A DNA stretch of 64,000 nucleotides from Ideonella sp. (GTDB lineage Bacteria; Pseudomonadota; Gammaproteobacteria; Burkholderiales; Burkholderiaceae_C), in the NCBI RefSeq assembly GCF_016702655.1, contig NZ_JADJDO010000006.1:62001-126000 (forward strand), read 5' to 3'. The position numbers and the translations under genes are program-made. How positions within the stretch are numbered: position 1 is the stretch's first letter; each line of letters begins with the position of its first letter. Below the pieces are notes generated by a model. It was not told where the DNA came from, ran no database searches, and saw nothing but the letters and a program-made list of their open reading frames with translations. This document shows positions 24,346 to 33,095 of this stretch, in pieces.

Positions 24346-25200
24346 TCAGATGCTGGCTGCGCGCTCGGCGGCTTCGAGGGTGTTGACGAGGAGCATCGCG
24401 CGCGTCATCGGGCCCACACCGCCCGGCACCGGGGTGATGAAGCTCGCGACCTCGCGCACGCCATCGAAGTCGACGTCGCCGCACAGCTTTCCATCGGGGC
24501 CGCGGTTCATGCCGACGTCGATCACCACCGCGCCCGGCTTGACCATGGCGGCGCTCAGCATGTGGCGCTTGCCGACCGCGGCCACGACGATGTCGGCCTG
24601 GCGCGTGTGCGCGGCCAGATCCGGCGTCGCGCTATGGCAGATCGTGACCGTGGCGTTGGCGTGCAGCAGCAGCATTGCCATCGGCTTGCCGACGATGTTG
24701 CTGCGCCCGATCACGACTGCGTGCTTGCCGCGCGGGTCGCAGCCGATAGCCTCGAGCATCTTCATGCAGCCATACGGCGTACAGGCCTTGAAGCCGGGGC
24801 GACCGATCATCAGCGCACCGGCACTGGCGACGTGGAAGCCGTCGACGTCCTTGGCCGGCGAGATCGCGGCAATGACCTTGTTGGCGTCGATCTGCGCCGG
24901 CAGCGGCAACTGCACCAGGATGCCGTGGATCTGCGGATCGGCGTTCAGCGCCGCGATGCGCGCCAGCAACTCGGCCTCGGACGTGCCCTCGTCCAGGCGC
25001 AGCAGCAGCGAATGCAGGCCGCTCTCCTCGCAGTCCTTGACCTTGTGCTTCACGTAGACCTGCGAGGCCGGGTTCTCGCCGACCAGGATCACCGCAAGGC
25101 CGGGCCGCAGTCCGCGCGCGGTGAGGGCTGCGGCGCGCTGCGCGACGTCGGCGCGGATGCGTTGGGCAAGGGTGTTGCCGTCGATGAGTCGGGCGGACAT
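24346..25200 (-). CDS. folD: bifunctional methylenetetrahydrofolate dehydrogenase/cyclohydrolase
   Basis: A 284-residue enzyme interconverting 5,10-methylene- and 10-formyl-THF. The catalytic lysine lies in VYVKHKVKDCEESG. GILVQLPLP and PAKDVDGFH are FolD signatures. The NADP loop is VIGRSNIVGKPMAMLL, and the C terminus has ITPVPGGVGPMTRAMLL. The length is standard. Start at 25200. It lies downstream of the response-regulator terminator and upstream of prlC. Confidence 0.96.
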   Translation of the reverse strand: MSARLIDGNTLAQRIRADVAQRAAALTARGLRPGLAVILVGENPASQVYVKHKVKDCEESGLHSLLLRLDEGTSEAELLARIAALNADPQIHGILVQLPLPAQIDANKVIAAISPAKDVDGFHVASAGALMIGRPGFKACTPYGCMKMLEAIGCDPRGKHAVVIGRSNIVGKPMAMLLLHANATVTICHSATPDLAAHTRQADIVVAAVGKRHMLSAAMVKPGAVVIDVGMNRGPDGKLCGDVDFDGVREVASFITPVPGGVGPMTRAMLLVNTLEAAERAASI

Positions 25201-25224
25201 GCGGGCCTTTCTGGGAATGACAAA

Positions 25225-25242
25225 GGCCGCTTCGAAGCGGCC
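25225..25242 (-). terminator. possible terminator after the kinase/regulator operon
   Basis: GGCCGCTT-CG-AAGCGGCC is an 18-bp perfect hairpin between the response-regulator stop and folD start. On the minus strand it is followed by TTTGTCATTCC, a short U-rich tail. The tail is modest, so termination may be partial. Confidence 0.5.
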
Positions 25243-25262
25243 CTGGAGATTGAGCGACCGGT

Positions 25263-25886
25263 TCAGGCCTTCGCCTGGGCGCCGAGCGCGATCTTGAGCA
25301 GGTCGGCGACGGTATTGGCGTTGAGCTTTTCCATGATGTTGGCGCGGTGCGCCTCGACCGTCTTGATGCTGATCCCGAGGTCGTCGGCGATCTGCTTGTT
25401 CAGCCGCCCGGCGACGATGCGCTCCAACACCTGCGCCTCGCGCGTCGTCAGGCGCGAGAGCAGCGCGTCGCGGCTCGCCGCCTCCTGATGCTGCGAGAAC
25501 GCGCTGCGCGCGCGGTCGAGCATGCGCTCGACGAGCGTGACGAGTTCGTCCTCCTTGAACGGCTTCTCGATGAAGTCCTCGGCGCCCTTCTTCATCGTCG
25601 TCACCGCCATCGGCACGTCGCCGTGGCCGGTGATGAAGACGATCGGCAGCGGCGAGCGGCGCTCGACGAGGCGGTCCTGCAACTCGAGGCCGCTCATGCC
25701 GTCCATGCGGATGTCGGCGATCAGGCAGGCCACCTCGCGCGGGTCGAAACGCGACAGGAAGGACTCGGCCGAATCGAAGCACTTGACGCGGTAGTCCTTG
25801 CCCTCGAGCAGCCATTGCAGCGAGTCGCGCACCGCCTCGTCGTCGTCGACGACATAGACCGTGCCGCGCTTGGGGATCAGACTCAT
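25263..25886 (-). CDS. two-component response regulator, FixJ/NarL-type (REC + LuxR HTH)
   Basis: A 207-residue DNA-binding regulator. The receiver domain has the acidic pair VVDDDEAVRD, the phospho-acceptor aspartate in CLIADIRMDGMSG, and the KPF lysine. The C-terminal LuxR-type HTH carries LTTREAQVLERIVAGRLNKQIADDLGISIKTVEAHR. This arrangement is typical of FixJ/DctR-type regulators. Its start lies 11 bp after the PAS kinase stop, so the pair is co-transcribed. The targets are unknown; the divergent aceE promoter is a natural candidate. Confidence 0.92.
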   Translation of the reverse strand: MSLIPKRGTVYVVDDDEAVRDSLQWLLEGKDYRVKCFDSAESFLSRFDPREVACLIADIRMDGMSGLELQDRLVERRSPLPIVFITGHGDVPMAVTTMKKGAEDFIEKPFKEDELVTLVERMLDRARSAFSQHQEAASRDALLSRLTTREAQVLERIVAGRLNKQIADDLGISIKTVEAHRANIMEKLNANTVADLLKIALGAQAKA

Positions 25887-25896
25887 GGATGCAGGC

Positions 25897-28449
25897 TCAC
25901 GAAAGCAGGCTCAGGGAGGAAGGCGTGGCGCCTTCGGGGCGGGGGGATTCGACGGGCAGCGTGAAGGAGAAACGGCAGCCCACGGCGACGTTTCCATTGT
26001 ATAAGTTCTGCGCCCGCATCCGGCCGCGGTGCGACTCGACGATCGAGCGGCACAGCGACAGGCCGATCCCGAGACCCTCGGCCTTGGTCGAGAAGAAGGC
26101 CTCGTAAAGGCGCGCAATGACCTCGTCCTTCAGGCCCGGGCCCATGTCGGTGACGCTGAACTCGACCACGACGCCTTCCTCCTCGGTGTGGCGCGGCACG
26201 ACGCGCAACTCGATGTTGCGCCGCGCCGGCGGCAGGCCCGCGCTGTCGATGGCCTCGGCCGAGTTCTTGAGCAGGTTGAGCACCACCTGCTCGATCAGGA
26301 TCGGGTCCACCTGCAGCTGCGGCAGGCGCTGCGCCACGTAGGTGTGGATCGAGACGTTGCGCCGCCGCAGCTCGATGCCGGCGAGTTCCACCGCGTCGTC
26401 GATGATCGCGCGCGCCTGGGCGGGCTGGCGCTGCGGCTCGCTGCGCTTCACGAAGGCGCGGATGCGATGGATGATCTGCCCCGCGCGCTCGGCCTGGCGC
26501 GCCGTCTTCTCGAGCGCGGCGATCAGGTCGTCCTTCTCGATCACGTCGGCGCGCACGCGCGAGACCATGCCGTTGCAGTAGTTCGTGATCGCCGTCAGCG
26601 GCTGGTTCAGCTCGTGCGCGACCGAGGACGCCATCTCGCCCATCGTGACGAGGCGGCTCGTGACCTGCGCCTTCTCGGTCTGGCTCGCCGCGAGCGCCTC
26701 GGCGCTGCGCCGGGCGGTGATGTCGGTCGCGATCAGCATCTGCGCCAGGCGGCCGTCGGTCCACTGCAGGTAGCGCGCGCGCACGTCGAACCACTTTCTC
26801 AGGCTCTCGATGTAGACCTCGCGCGTGTCGGCGCCGGCGTCGGTGAGTTCCTGCGTCGGCAGTCCGCCGAGGCTGTCGATCGAATCGTCGAGCTCGCTGT
26901 CGGGCGGCGGCGCATCGTCCGCGGCGCCGCCCGCGAGCAGGGCGTGGCCGCCGCCGTCGGCGCCGAACCAGATCCGGTACGAGCGGTTGGCGAACAGCAA
27001 CTCGTTTTGCTGCACCGAGAGCACCGACACCGACGCGTCCAGGCCCTCGAGCACGGTCGTGAAGCGCTCGTGCGAGGCCGAGAGCTGGTCGCGCACGCGC
27101 TTGGCCTCGGTGATGTTGGTCATCGAGGTCATCCAGCCCGTCTGCTGGCCGCGCGCGTCGATGAGCGGCGACGAATACATGCGCGCATCGAACAGCGACC
27201 CGTTCTTGCGCATGATCTTGACTTCGACGCCGCCTGCCGGGCTGCGCCCCTGCAGTTCCTGCTGCAGCAGGCGGTTGCTCTCCTCGCGCCGATCCGTCGG
27301 CCAGTGCGGGTAGGGTGCGCGACAGCCGATGAGCTCGGATTCGGCAAACCCCGTCATCGCGCAGAACGCCGGGTTGACGTAGGTGATGCGCCCCTCCATG
27401 TCCATCGCGCGCATGCCGGTCAGCATCGAGTTCTCCATCGCGCGCCGGAAGTTGGTTTCCGATACCAGCGTGCTCTGCATCTGCAGGCGCCGGCTCATGT
27501 GGCGCCAGGTGCCGAGCAGCATCCACAGCGTGAGCACGGAGAGCGCGACGACCATCCAGAACAGGGTGTTGCTGATCAGCCCGATCGAGGTCCGAAAGCC
27601 CTCGGTGCGCAGCAAGATGGGGTTGCCGCCGGCCGCGATCGGGAGTTCCTGCACGATCGACGCCGGCCGCCGCGCCAGGCCGGGCATCGGCACCACCGAG
27701 CTGGCGAGCGTGTTGCCCCGCGTATCGACAAGCGTCACCGAGTGACGATTGGTGACCTCGGCCGGAACGAAGTAGCGCAGCAGGCTCTCGACCGAGTACT
27801 CCGCGACCAGCGTGCCGCTGAATGCGCTGCGGTCGATCAGCGGCACCTGGATCTGGAATACGGACTGCCCGAAGTCGTTCAGATAGGGCTGCGAATAGGC
27901 CGGCTGGCGCTGGCTGCGGGCGACGACGAAGGCGGCCTCGGGTTCGGGCCGGCCGTTGGCCGCCGGCAGCGCGAGCGGCGAATCGTCGCCCTGTTCGGGC
28001 CCCTGGCCCTGCAGGTTGCTCGCCGCGTAGCTCGCCCGATGGCGCCGGTCGGCGCTGACCCAGGCCAGGAAGTTGATCTCGGGGCGCTCGCGCGTGAAGC
28101 TCGCCGCCTGGCCCAGGAACTCGTCCTTGTCGATCGCGCGCGTGACGAGCTCGCGCGCGATGCGAACGAGCTGCTCCTGGTTCTCGATCAGGCGCAGGCG
28201 GATCTGCTGCTGCGAGATCTCGGCGTCGCGCTTGACGGCCTCCTGCTCACGCTCGAATTCCTCATTGCGCAGATACCAGAACGCCGAGATGATCGCGGCC
28301 AGGAACAACAGCACCGACACGAGCGGGCCAAGCGTGGCAAAACGGTCCTGCCGGGCTGGCGATTGGCGCCGCCACCAACGGTCGAGCAGCCGCTCGAGGC
28401 GGCCTTTGGCGGGGGCAGGGCGCACCGGCGCCGGGACGGGGATCTGCAT
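25897..28449 (-). CDS. PAS-domain sensor histidine kinase, membrane-bound
   Basis: An 850-residue kinase. TM1 is near 37-61 and TM2 near 286-315, enclosing a ~220-residue periplasmic sensor. Then come two PAS domains (~335-450 and ~455-580). The HisKA box MASSVAHELNQPL carries the phospho-histidine near residue 611. The ATPase core includes VVLNLLKNSAEAI, DMGPGL and AEGLGIGLSLCRSIVE. It pairs with the downstream FixJ-type regulator. It is divergent from the pyruvate dehydrogenase operon with 145 bp between start codons, suggesting that the ligand may relate to carbon flux; this is inference. Confidence 0.92.
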   Translation of the reverse strand: MQIPVPAPVRPAPAKGRLERLLDRWWRRQSPARQDRFATLGPLVSVLLFLAAIISAFWYLRNEEFEREQEAVKRDAEISQQQIRLRLIENQEQLVRIARELVTRAIDKDEFLGQAASFTRERPEINFLAWVSADRRHRASYAASNLQGQGPEQGDDSPLALPAANGRPEPEAAFVVARSQRQPAYSQPYLNDFGQSVFQIQVPLIDRSAFSGTLVAEYSVESLLRYFVPAEVTNRHSVTLVDTRGNTLASSVVPMPGLARRPASIVQELPIAAGGNPILLRTEGFRTSIGLISNTLFWMVVALSVLTLWMLLGTWRHMSRRLQMQSTLVSETNFRRAMENSMLTGMRAMDMEGRITYVNPAFCAMTGFAESELIGCRAPYPHWPTDRREESNRLLQQELQGRSPAGGVEVKIMRKNGSLFDARMYSSPLIDARGQQTGWMTSMTNITEAKRVRDQLSASHERFTTVLEGLDASVSVLSVQQNELLFANRSYRIWFGADGGGHALLAGGAADDAPPPDSELDDSIDSLGGLPTQELTDAGADTREVYIESLRKWFDVRARYLQWTDGRLAQMLIATDITARRSAEALAASQTEKAQVTSRLVTMGEMASSVAHELNQPLTAITNYCNGMVSRVRADVIEKDDLIAALEKTARQAERAGQIIHRIRAFVKRSEPQRQPAQARAIIDDAVELAGIELRRRNVSIHTYVAQRLPQLQVDPILIEQVVLNLLKNSAEAIDSAGLPPARRNIELRVVPRHTEEEGVVVEFSVTDMGPGLKDEVIARLYEAFFSTKAEGLGIGLSLCRSIVESHRGRMRAQNLYNGNVAVGCRFSFTLPVESPRPEGATPSSLSLLS

Positions 28450-28502
28450 GGCTGGATTATCCGGGTGGCGTCAGCACATCGACCTAGCAAGAATGCACAA
28501 TA

Positions 28503-28530
28503 TGAAATCTGAAAGCACCATTTGAAATCT
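28503..28530. promoter_or_regulatory. direct repeat TGAAATCT, 20-bp spacing, in the kinase/aceE divergent region
   Basis: TGAAATCT occurs at 28503-28510 and 28523-28530, exactly two helical turns apart, in an unusually AT-rich patch. The second copy overlaps TTGAAA (28522-28527), which with GACACT 17 bp on gives a weak sigma-70-like promoter toward aceE. Such spacing suits a dimeric regulator on one DNA face. Confidence 0.45.
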
Positions 28531-28594
28531 TGCAGAGACTGTGCGACACTCGCGCCCGGTCCAGCAGAAACCCACTTCCACAACGGAGACAAGC

Positions 28595-31299
28595 ATGTCA
28601 GCACTGCCTGAATCTTTCCTCGGCGCAGCCGCCAACGACACCGACGCACAGGAGACCCGGGAATGGCTCGACGCCTTGTCGGCCGTCATCGGCGCCGAGG
28701 GCCGCAGCGTGCGCACTTCCTGCTCGAGCAACTGATCGACCAGGCGCGCCAGAGCAGCATCGACGTGCCGTTCTCGGCCAACACGGCCTACGTCAACACG
28801 ATCCCGACCGACCAGGAAGAGCGCACGCCGGGCAACATCGAGATCGAGGAGCGGCTGCGCACGACGATGCGCTGGAACGCGATGGCGATGGTCGTCAAGG
28901 CCAATCGCCTCCACCCCGCCGACGGCGGAGACCTCGGCGGCCACATCTCGAGCTTCGCGTCGGTAGCGACGATGTTCGGCACCGGCTTCAACCACTTCTG
29001 GCACGCCGAGACGGCCGAGCACGGCGGCGACCTGCTGTACATACAAGGCCACAGCGCGCCCGGCATCTATGCGCGCGCCTTCATGGAAGGGCGCCTGACC
29101 GAGCAGCAGTTGCTCAACTTCCGCCAGGAGGTCGACGGCAAGGGCATCTCGAGCTATCCGCACCCCAAGCTGATGCCCGACTTCTGGCAGTTCTCGACCG
29201 TCTCGATGGGCCTCGGGCCGCTGATGGCGATCTACCAGGCGCGCTTCCTGAAGTACCTGCACGCGCGCGGCATCGCCGACACCTCCAAGCGCAAGGTCTG
29301 GGTCTTCTGCGGCGACGGCGAGATGGACGAGCCCGAATCGCTGGGCGCGATCGGGCTGGCGGCACGGGAAAAGCTCGACAACCTGATCTTCGTCATCAAC
29401 TGCAACCTGCAGCGCCTCGATGGCCCGGTGCGCGGCAACGGCAAGATCATCCAGGAACTCGAGAGCGAGTTCCGCGGCTCGGGCTGGAACGTCATCAAGC
29501 TGCTCTGGGGCAGCTACTGGGATCCGCTGCTCGCGCGCGACAAGGAGGGCTTGCTGCGCAAGGTGATGATGGACACCGTCGACGGCGACTACCAGGCCAT
29601 GAAGGCCAACGACGGCGCCTTCGTGCGCAAGAACTTCTTCGGTCGCCACCCCAAGCTGCTCGAGATGGTCGCCAAGATGAGCGACGAGGACATCTGGCGC
29701 CTCAATCGCGGCGGCCACGATCCGCAGAAGGTGTACGCGGCCTTCCACCGCGCTGCCCACCACCAGGGCCAGCCGACGGTGCTGCTCGTCAAGACCGTCA
29801 AGGGCTTCGGCATGGGCAAGAGCGGCGAAGGCAAGAACACCGCGCACCAGACCAAGAAGCTGCTCGACGAGGACGTGCGCGCCTTCCGCGACCGCTTCAA
29901 CATCCCGATCCCCGACGACCAGCTCGCCGACATCCCGTTCATCAAGCTGCCCGACGACACGCCCGAGATGCGCTACCTGCACGACCGGCGCAAGGCGCTC
30001 GGCGGCTACCTGCCGCAGCGGCGCGCGCGCGCCGACGAGCAACTCGCGGTGCCGCCGCTGGAGACCTTCCGTGCCGTGCTCGACGCGACCGCGGAAGGGC
30101 GCGAGATCTCGACCACGCAGGCCTTTGTGCGCTTCCTGACGCAGCTGCTGCGGGACAAGGCGCTCGGGCCGCGCACGGTTCCGATCCTCGTCGACGAGGC
30201 ACGCACCTTCGGCATGGAGGGGCTGTTCCGCCAGATCGGCATCTACAACCCCGCGGGCCAGAACTACACGCCGGTCGACAAGGACCAGGTGATGTACTAC
30301 CGCGAGGACGAGGCCGGCCAGGTGCTGCAGGAAGGCATCAACGAGCCCGGCGGCATGAGCAGCTGGATCGCCGCGGCGACCTCGTACTCGACGAGCAACC
30401 GCATCATGGTGCCGTTCTACGTCTACTACTCGATGTTCGGCTTCCAGCGCATCGGCGACCTGGCCTGGGCCGCCGGCGACATGCTCGCGCGCGGCTTCCT
30501 GCTCGGCGGCACGTCGGGCCGCACGACGCTCAACGGCGAGGGCCTGCAGCACGAGGACGGGCACAGCCACATCCTGGCCGGCACGATCCCGAACTGCATC
30601 AGCTACGACCCGACCTTCGCGCACGAGGTGGCGGTGATCCTGCACCACGGCCTGAAGCGCATGGTCGAGGCCCAGGACAACGTCTTCTACTACCTGACCC
30701 TGCTCAACGAGAACTACCCGATGCCAGGCCTCGTCGCCGGCACCGAGGAGCAGATCATCAAGGGCATGTACCTGCTCGAAGAAGGCGCCAAGAAGACCCC
30801 GCGCGTCAACCTGCTCGGCAGCGGCACCATCCTGCGCGAGAGCCAGGAGGCGAAAAAGCTGCTCGAGGCGGATTGGGGCGTCGCCGCCAACGTCTGGAGC
30901 TGCCCGAGCTTCAACGAGCTCGCGCGCGACGGCCAGGACGCCGAGCGCTGGAACCTGCTCCACCCGACCGCCAAGCCGCGCGTCTCGTTCGTCGCCCAGC
31001 AGCTCGACAAGCATGCGGGCCCGGTGATCGCGGCGACCGACTACATGAAGAACTACGCCGAGCAGATCCGCGCCTTCATGCCCAAGGGACGGACCTACAA
31101 GGTGCTCGGCACCGACGGCTTCGGGCGCAGCGACTTCCGCAGCAAGCTGCGCGAGCACTTCGAGGTGAATCGCCACTACATCGTCGTCGCCGCGCTGAAG
31201 GCGCTCGCCGACGAAGGCACGCTGCCCGCGGCCAAGGTGGCCGAGGCGATCAAGAAGTACGGCATCGACGCCGACAAGGCGAACCCCCTGTATGCGTGA
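28595..31299 (+). CDS. aceE: pyruvate dehydrogenase E1 component (homodimeric), frameshifted near the N terminus
   Basis: Thiamine-diphosphate enzyme that decarboxylates pyruvate in the PDH complex. From 28595 (GGAG six bases upstream) translation gives a normal AceE start, MSALPESFLGAAANDTD, up to EWLDALSAVIGAEGR. The frame then breaks at about 28705. In the +1 frame homology resumes as RAHFLLEQLIDQARQ and continues unbroken to 31299. Adding one G (CGC-GAG-CGT) restores a protein of about 901 residues, close to E. coli AceE. As read, an alternative ATG at 28663 would give an 878-residue product with an abnormal basic N terminus. The ThDP motif GDGEMDEPES...NLIFVINCN and the C-terminal domain are intact. 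A sequencing error is quite possible because the gene is central to metabolism. Confidence 0.9.
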
Positions 31300-31408
31300 G
31301 CCCCACCGAATCGAGGCCTTGCGGTGCAGGGTCATATCGCGAAGCGATGTGAGCCGGAGCCACAAGATCAACCCCCTGTACGCCTGAGAACGCCAACGGA
31401 GACAAACC
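31300..31408. repeat. REP-like element plus duplicated aceE 3' end
   Basis: Bases 31317-31360 contain the hairpin CATATCGCGAAGCGATGTG related to the element at 4691-4772. Bases 31361-31387 are an imperfect copy (about 21 of 27 bases) of the last 27 bases of aceE (31273-31299) and would encode the same C-terminal NPLYA plus stop. The element thus sits between two copies of the aceE tail. Confidence 0.7.
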
Positions 31409-33085
31409 ATGGCATTGGTCGAAGTGAAGGTCCCCGATATCGGCGACTTCAAGGACGTCGAGATCATCGAGTTGCTGGTCAAGCCCGGCGACGCCATCAA
31501 GGCCGAGCAGAGCCTGATCACGGTCGAGAGCGACAAGGCGTCGATGGAAATCCCGTCGTCGCACGCGGGCGTCGTCAAGGAGATGAAGGTCGCGCTCGGC
31601 GACAAGGTGAGCGAAGGCTCGCTCGTGCTGCTGATCGAGGCCGAGGGCGTGCCTGGGGCACCCTCACCCCAACCCTCTCCCGCTGCCGCGGGCGAGGGGG
31701 CCAAGCCCTCCGCTGCAGCCCCTGCCCCCTCTCCCGCCTCGGCGGGAGAGGGCCGGGGTGAGGGCGGGCTCGTAGAAGTACTCGTCCCCGACATCGGCGA
31801 CTTTGCCGAGGTGGCCGTCATCGAGGTGATGGTCAAGCCGGGTGATGCGATCAAGGTCGAGCAGAGCCTGATCACGGTCGAGAGCGACAAGGCGTCGATG
31901 GAGATTCCGTCGTCGCATGCCGGGGTCGTGAAGGAGGTTCGCGTCAACCTTGGCGACAAGGTCAGCAAGGGCAGCCTGGTCGCGATCGTCGAGTCAGTCG
32001 GCGCGGCGGCGACTGCGCCCGCCGCACCTGTTGCGGCGGCGGCGCCGGCCCCGGTGGCGTCGGTCGCCGCAGCGCCAGCGCCGACGCCCGAGCGAGCCCT
32101 GCCGACCGCAGCCCTGCCGGCCCACGAGCCGACCGCGCCCAAGGGCGTGCTGCCTCATGCGTCGCCGAGCATTCGCAGGCTCGCGCGTGAACTCGGCGTA
32201 CCGCTCGACGAGGTCAAGGGCAGCGGTCCGAAAGGCCGCATCGTCCAGGCCGACGTGCAGGGCTTCGTCAAGGGGGTGATGGCGGGCACGGTCCAGACCG
32301 CGGCGCAGAAGGCGAGGGCGCCTGCTGCCGCGCCGGCCGGTGGGGGCGCGTTCCCGGGCCTGCTGCCCTGGCCGCAGGTCGACTTCACCAAGTTCGGCCC
32401 GGTCGAGCGCAAGGACCTGTCGCGCATCAAGAAGATCAGCGGCGCCAACCTGCACCGCAACTGGGTCGTGATCCCGCATGTCACCAACCACGACGACGCC
32501 GACATCACCGACCTCGAGGCCTTCCGCGTCGCGACGAACAAGGAGAACGAGAAGTCGGGCATCAAGGTCACGATGCTCGCCTTCCTGATCAAGGCCTCGG
32601 TCGCGGCGCTGAAGAAGTTCCCCGAGTTCAACGCCTCGCTCGACGGCGAGCAGCTCGTGCTGAAGAACTACTTCCACATCGGCTTTGCCGCCGACACGCC
32701 CAACGGGCTGATGGTCCCGGTGATCAAGGACGCCGACAAGAAGGGCATCTTCCAGATCTCGCAGGAAATGGGCGAACTCGCGAAGAAGGCTCGCGACGGC
32801 AAGCTCTCGCCGGCCGAGATGAGCGGCGGGTGCTTCTCGATCAGCTCGCTGGGCGGCATCGGCGGGCGCTACTTCACGCCGATCATCAACGCGCCAGAGG
32901 TCTCGATCCTCGGCGTATGCAAGAGCAGCACCGAGCCGCGCTGGGACGGCAAGGCCTTCGTGCCCAGGCTGATCCTGCCGCTGTCGCTCTCGTGGGACCA
33001 TCGCGTGATCGACGGCGCCGCCGCGGCGCGCTTCAATGCCTACCTCGGTCAGATCCTGGCGGACTTCCGCCGGGTGCTGTTGTAA
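31409..33085 (+). CDS. aceF: pyruvate dehydrogenase E2, dihydrolipoamide acetyltransferase (two lipoyl domains)
   Basis: A 558-residue core enzyme of the PDH complex. Lipoyl domain 1 spans ~1-78 (lipoyl-lysine K43 in VESDKASMEIP) and lipoyl domain 2 spans ~121-197 (K161). A Pro/Ala linker then leads to the E3/E1-binding domain (~250-287, SIRRLARELGVPLDEVKGSG) and the acyltransferase domain (~325-558) with catalytic SWDHRVIDGAAAARF. Residues ~85-119 between the lipoyl domains are translated from a palindromic repeat also found in non-coding DNA at 43779-43868. Start at 31409. lpd follows after 10 bp. Confidence 0.95.
   Translation: MALVEVKVPDIGDFKDVEIIELLVKPGDAIKAEQSLITVESDKASMEIPSSHAGVVKEMKVALGDKVSEGSLVLLIEAEGVPGAPSPQPSPAAAGEGAKPSAAAPAPSPASAGEGRGEGGLVEVLVPDIGDFAEVAVIEVMVKPGDAIKVEQSLITVESDKASMEIPSSHAGVVKEVRVNLGDKVSKGSLVAIVESVGAAATAPAAPVAAAAPAPVASVAAAPAPTPERALPTAALPAHEPTAPKGVLPHASPSIRRLARELGVPLDEVKGSGPKGRIVQADVQGFVKGVMAGTVQTAAQKARAPAAAPAGGGAFPGLLPWPQVDFTKFGPVERKDLSRIKKISGANLHRNWVVIPHVTNHDDADITDLEAFRVATNKENEKSGIKVTMLAFLIKASVAALKKFPEFNASLDGEQLVLKNYFHIGFAADTPNGLMVPVIKDADKKGIFQISQEMGELAKKARDGKLSPAEMSGGCFSISSLGGIGGRYFTPIINAPEVSILGVCKSSTEPRWDGKAFVPRLILPLSLSWDHRVIDGAAAARFNAYLGQILADFRRVLL
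31661..31764. repeat. palindromic repeat inserted in frame inside aceF
   Basis: Outer arms CCCTCACCCCAACCCTCTCC (from 31661) and GGGAGAGGGCCGGGGTGAGGG (ending 31764) are nearly complementary, with an inner CCGCTGCCGCGGGCGAGGGGG module. The same arms occur in the phaC upstream region at 43779-43868. In the aceF frame it reads as Pro/Ser/Ala/Gly/Glu-rich linker without a stop. Confidence 0.8.
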
Positions 33086-33095
33086 GGAGCCCGCG

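Noticed and set aside
28471..32142. A 1223-codon open frame antisense to aceE and aceF
   Set aside because: Composition is Arg/Ala/Val/His-rich with no recognisable domain, and it mirrors genes that are clearly coding on the plus strand.
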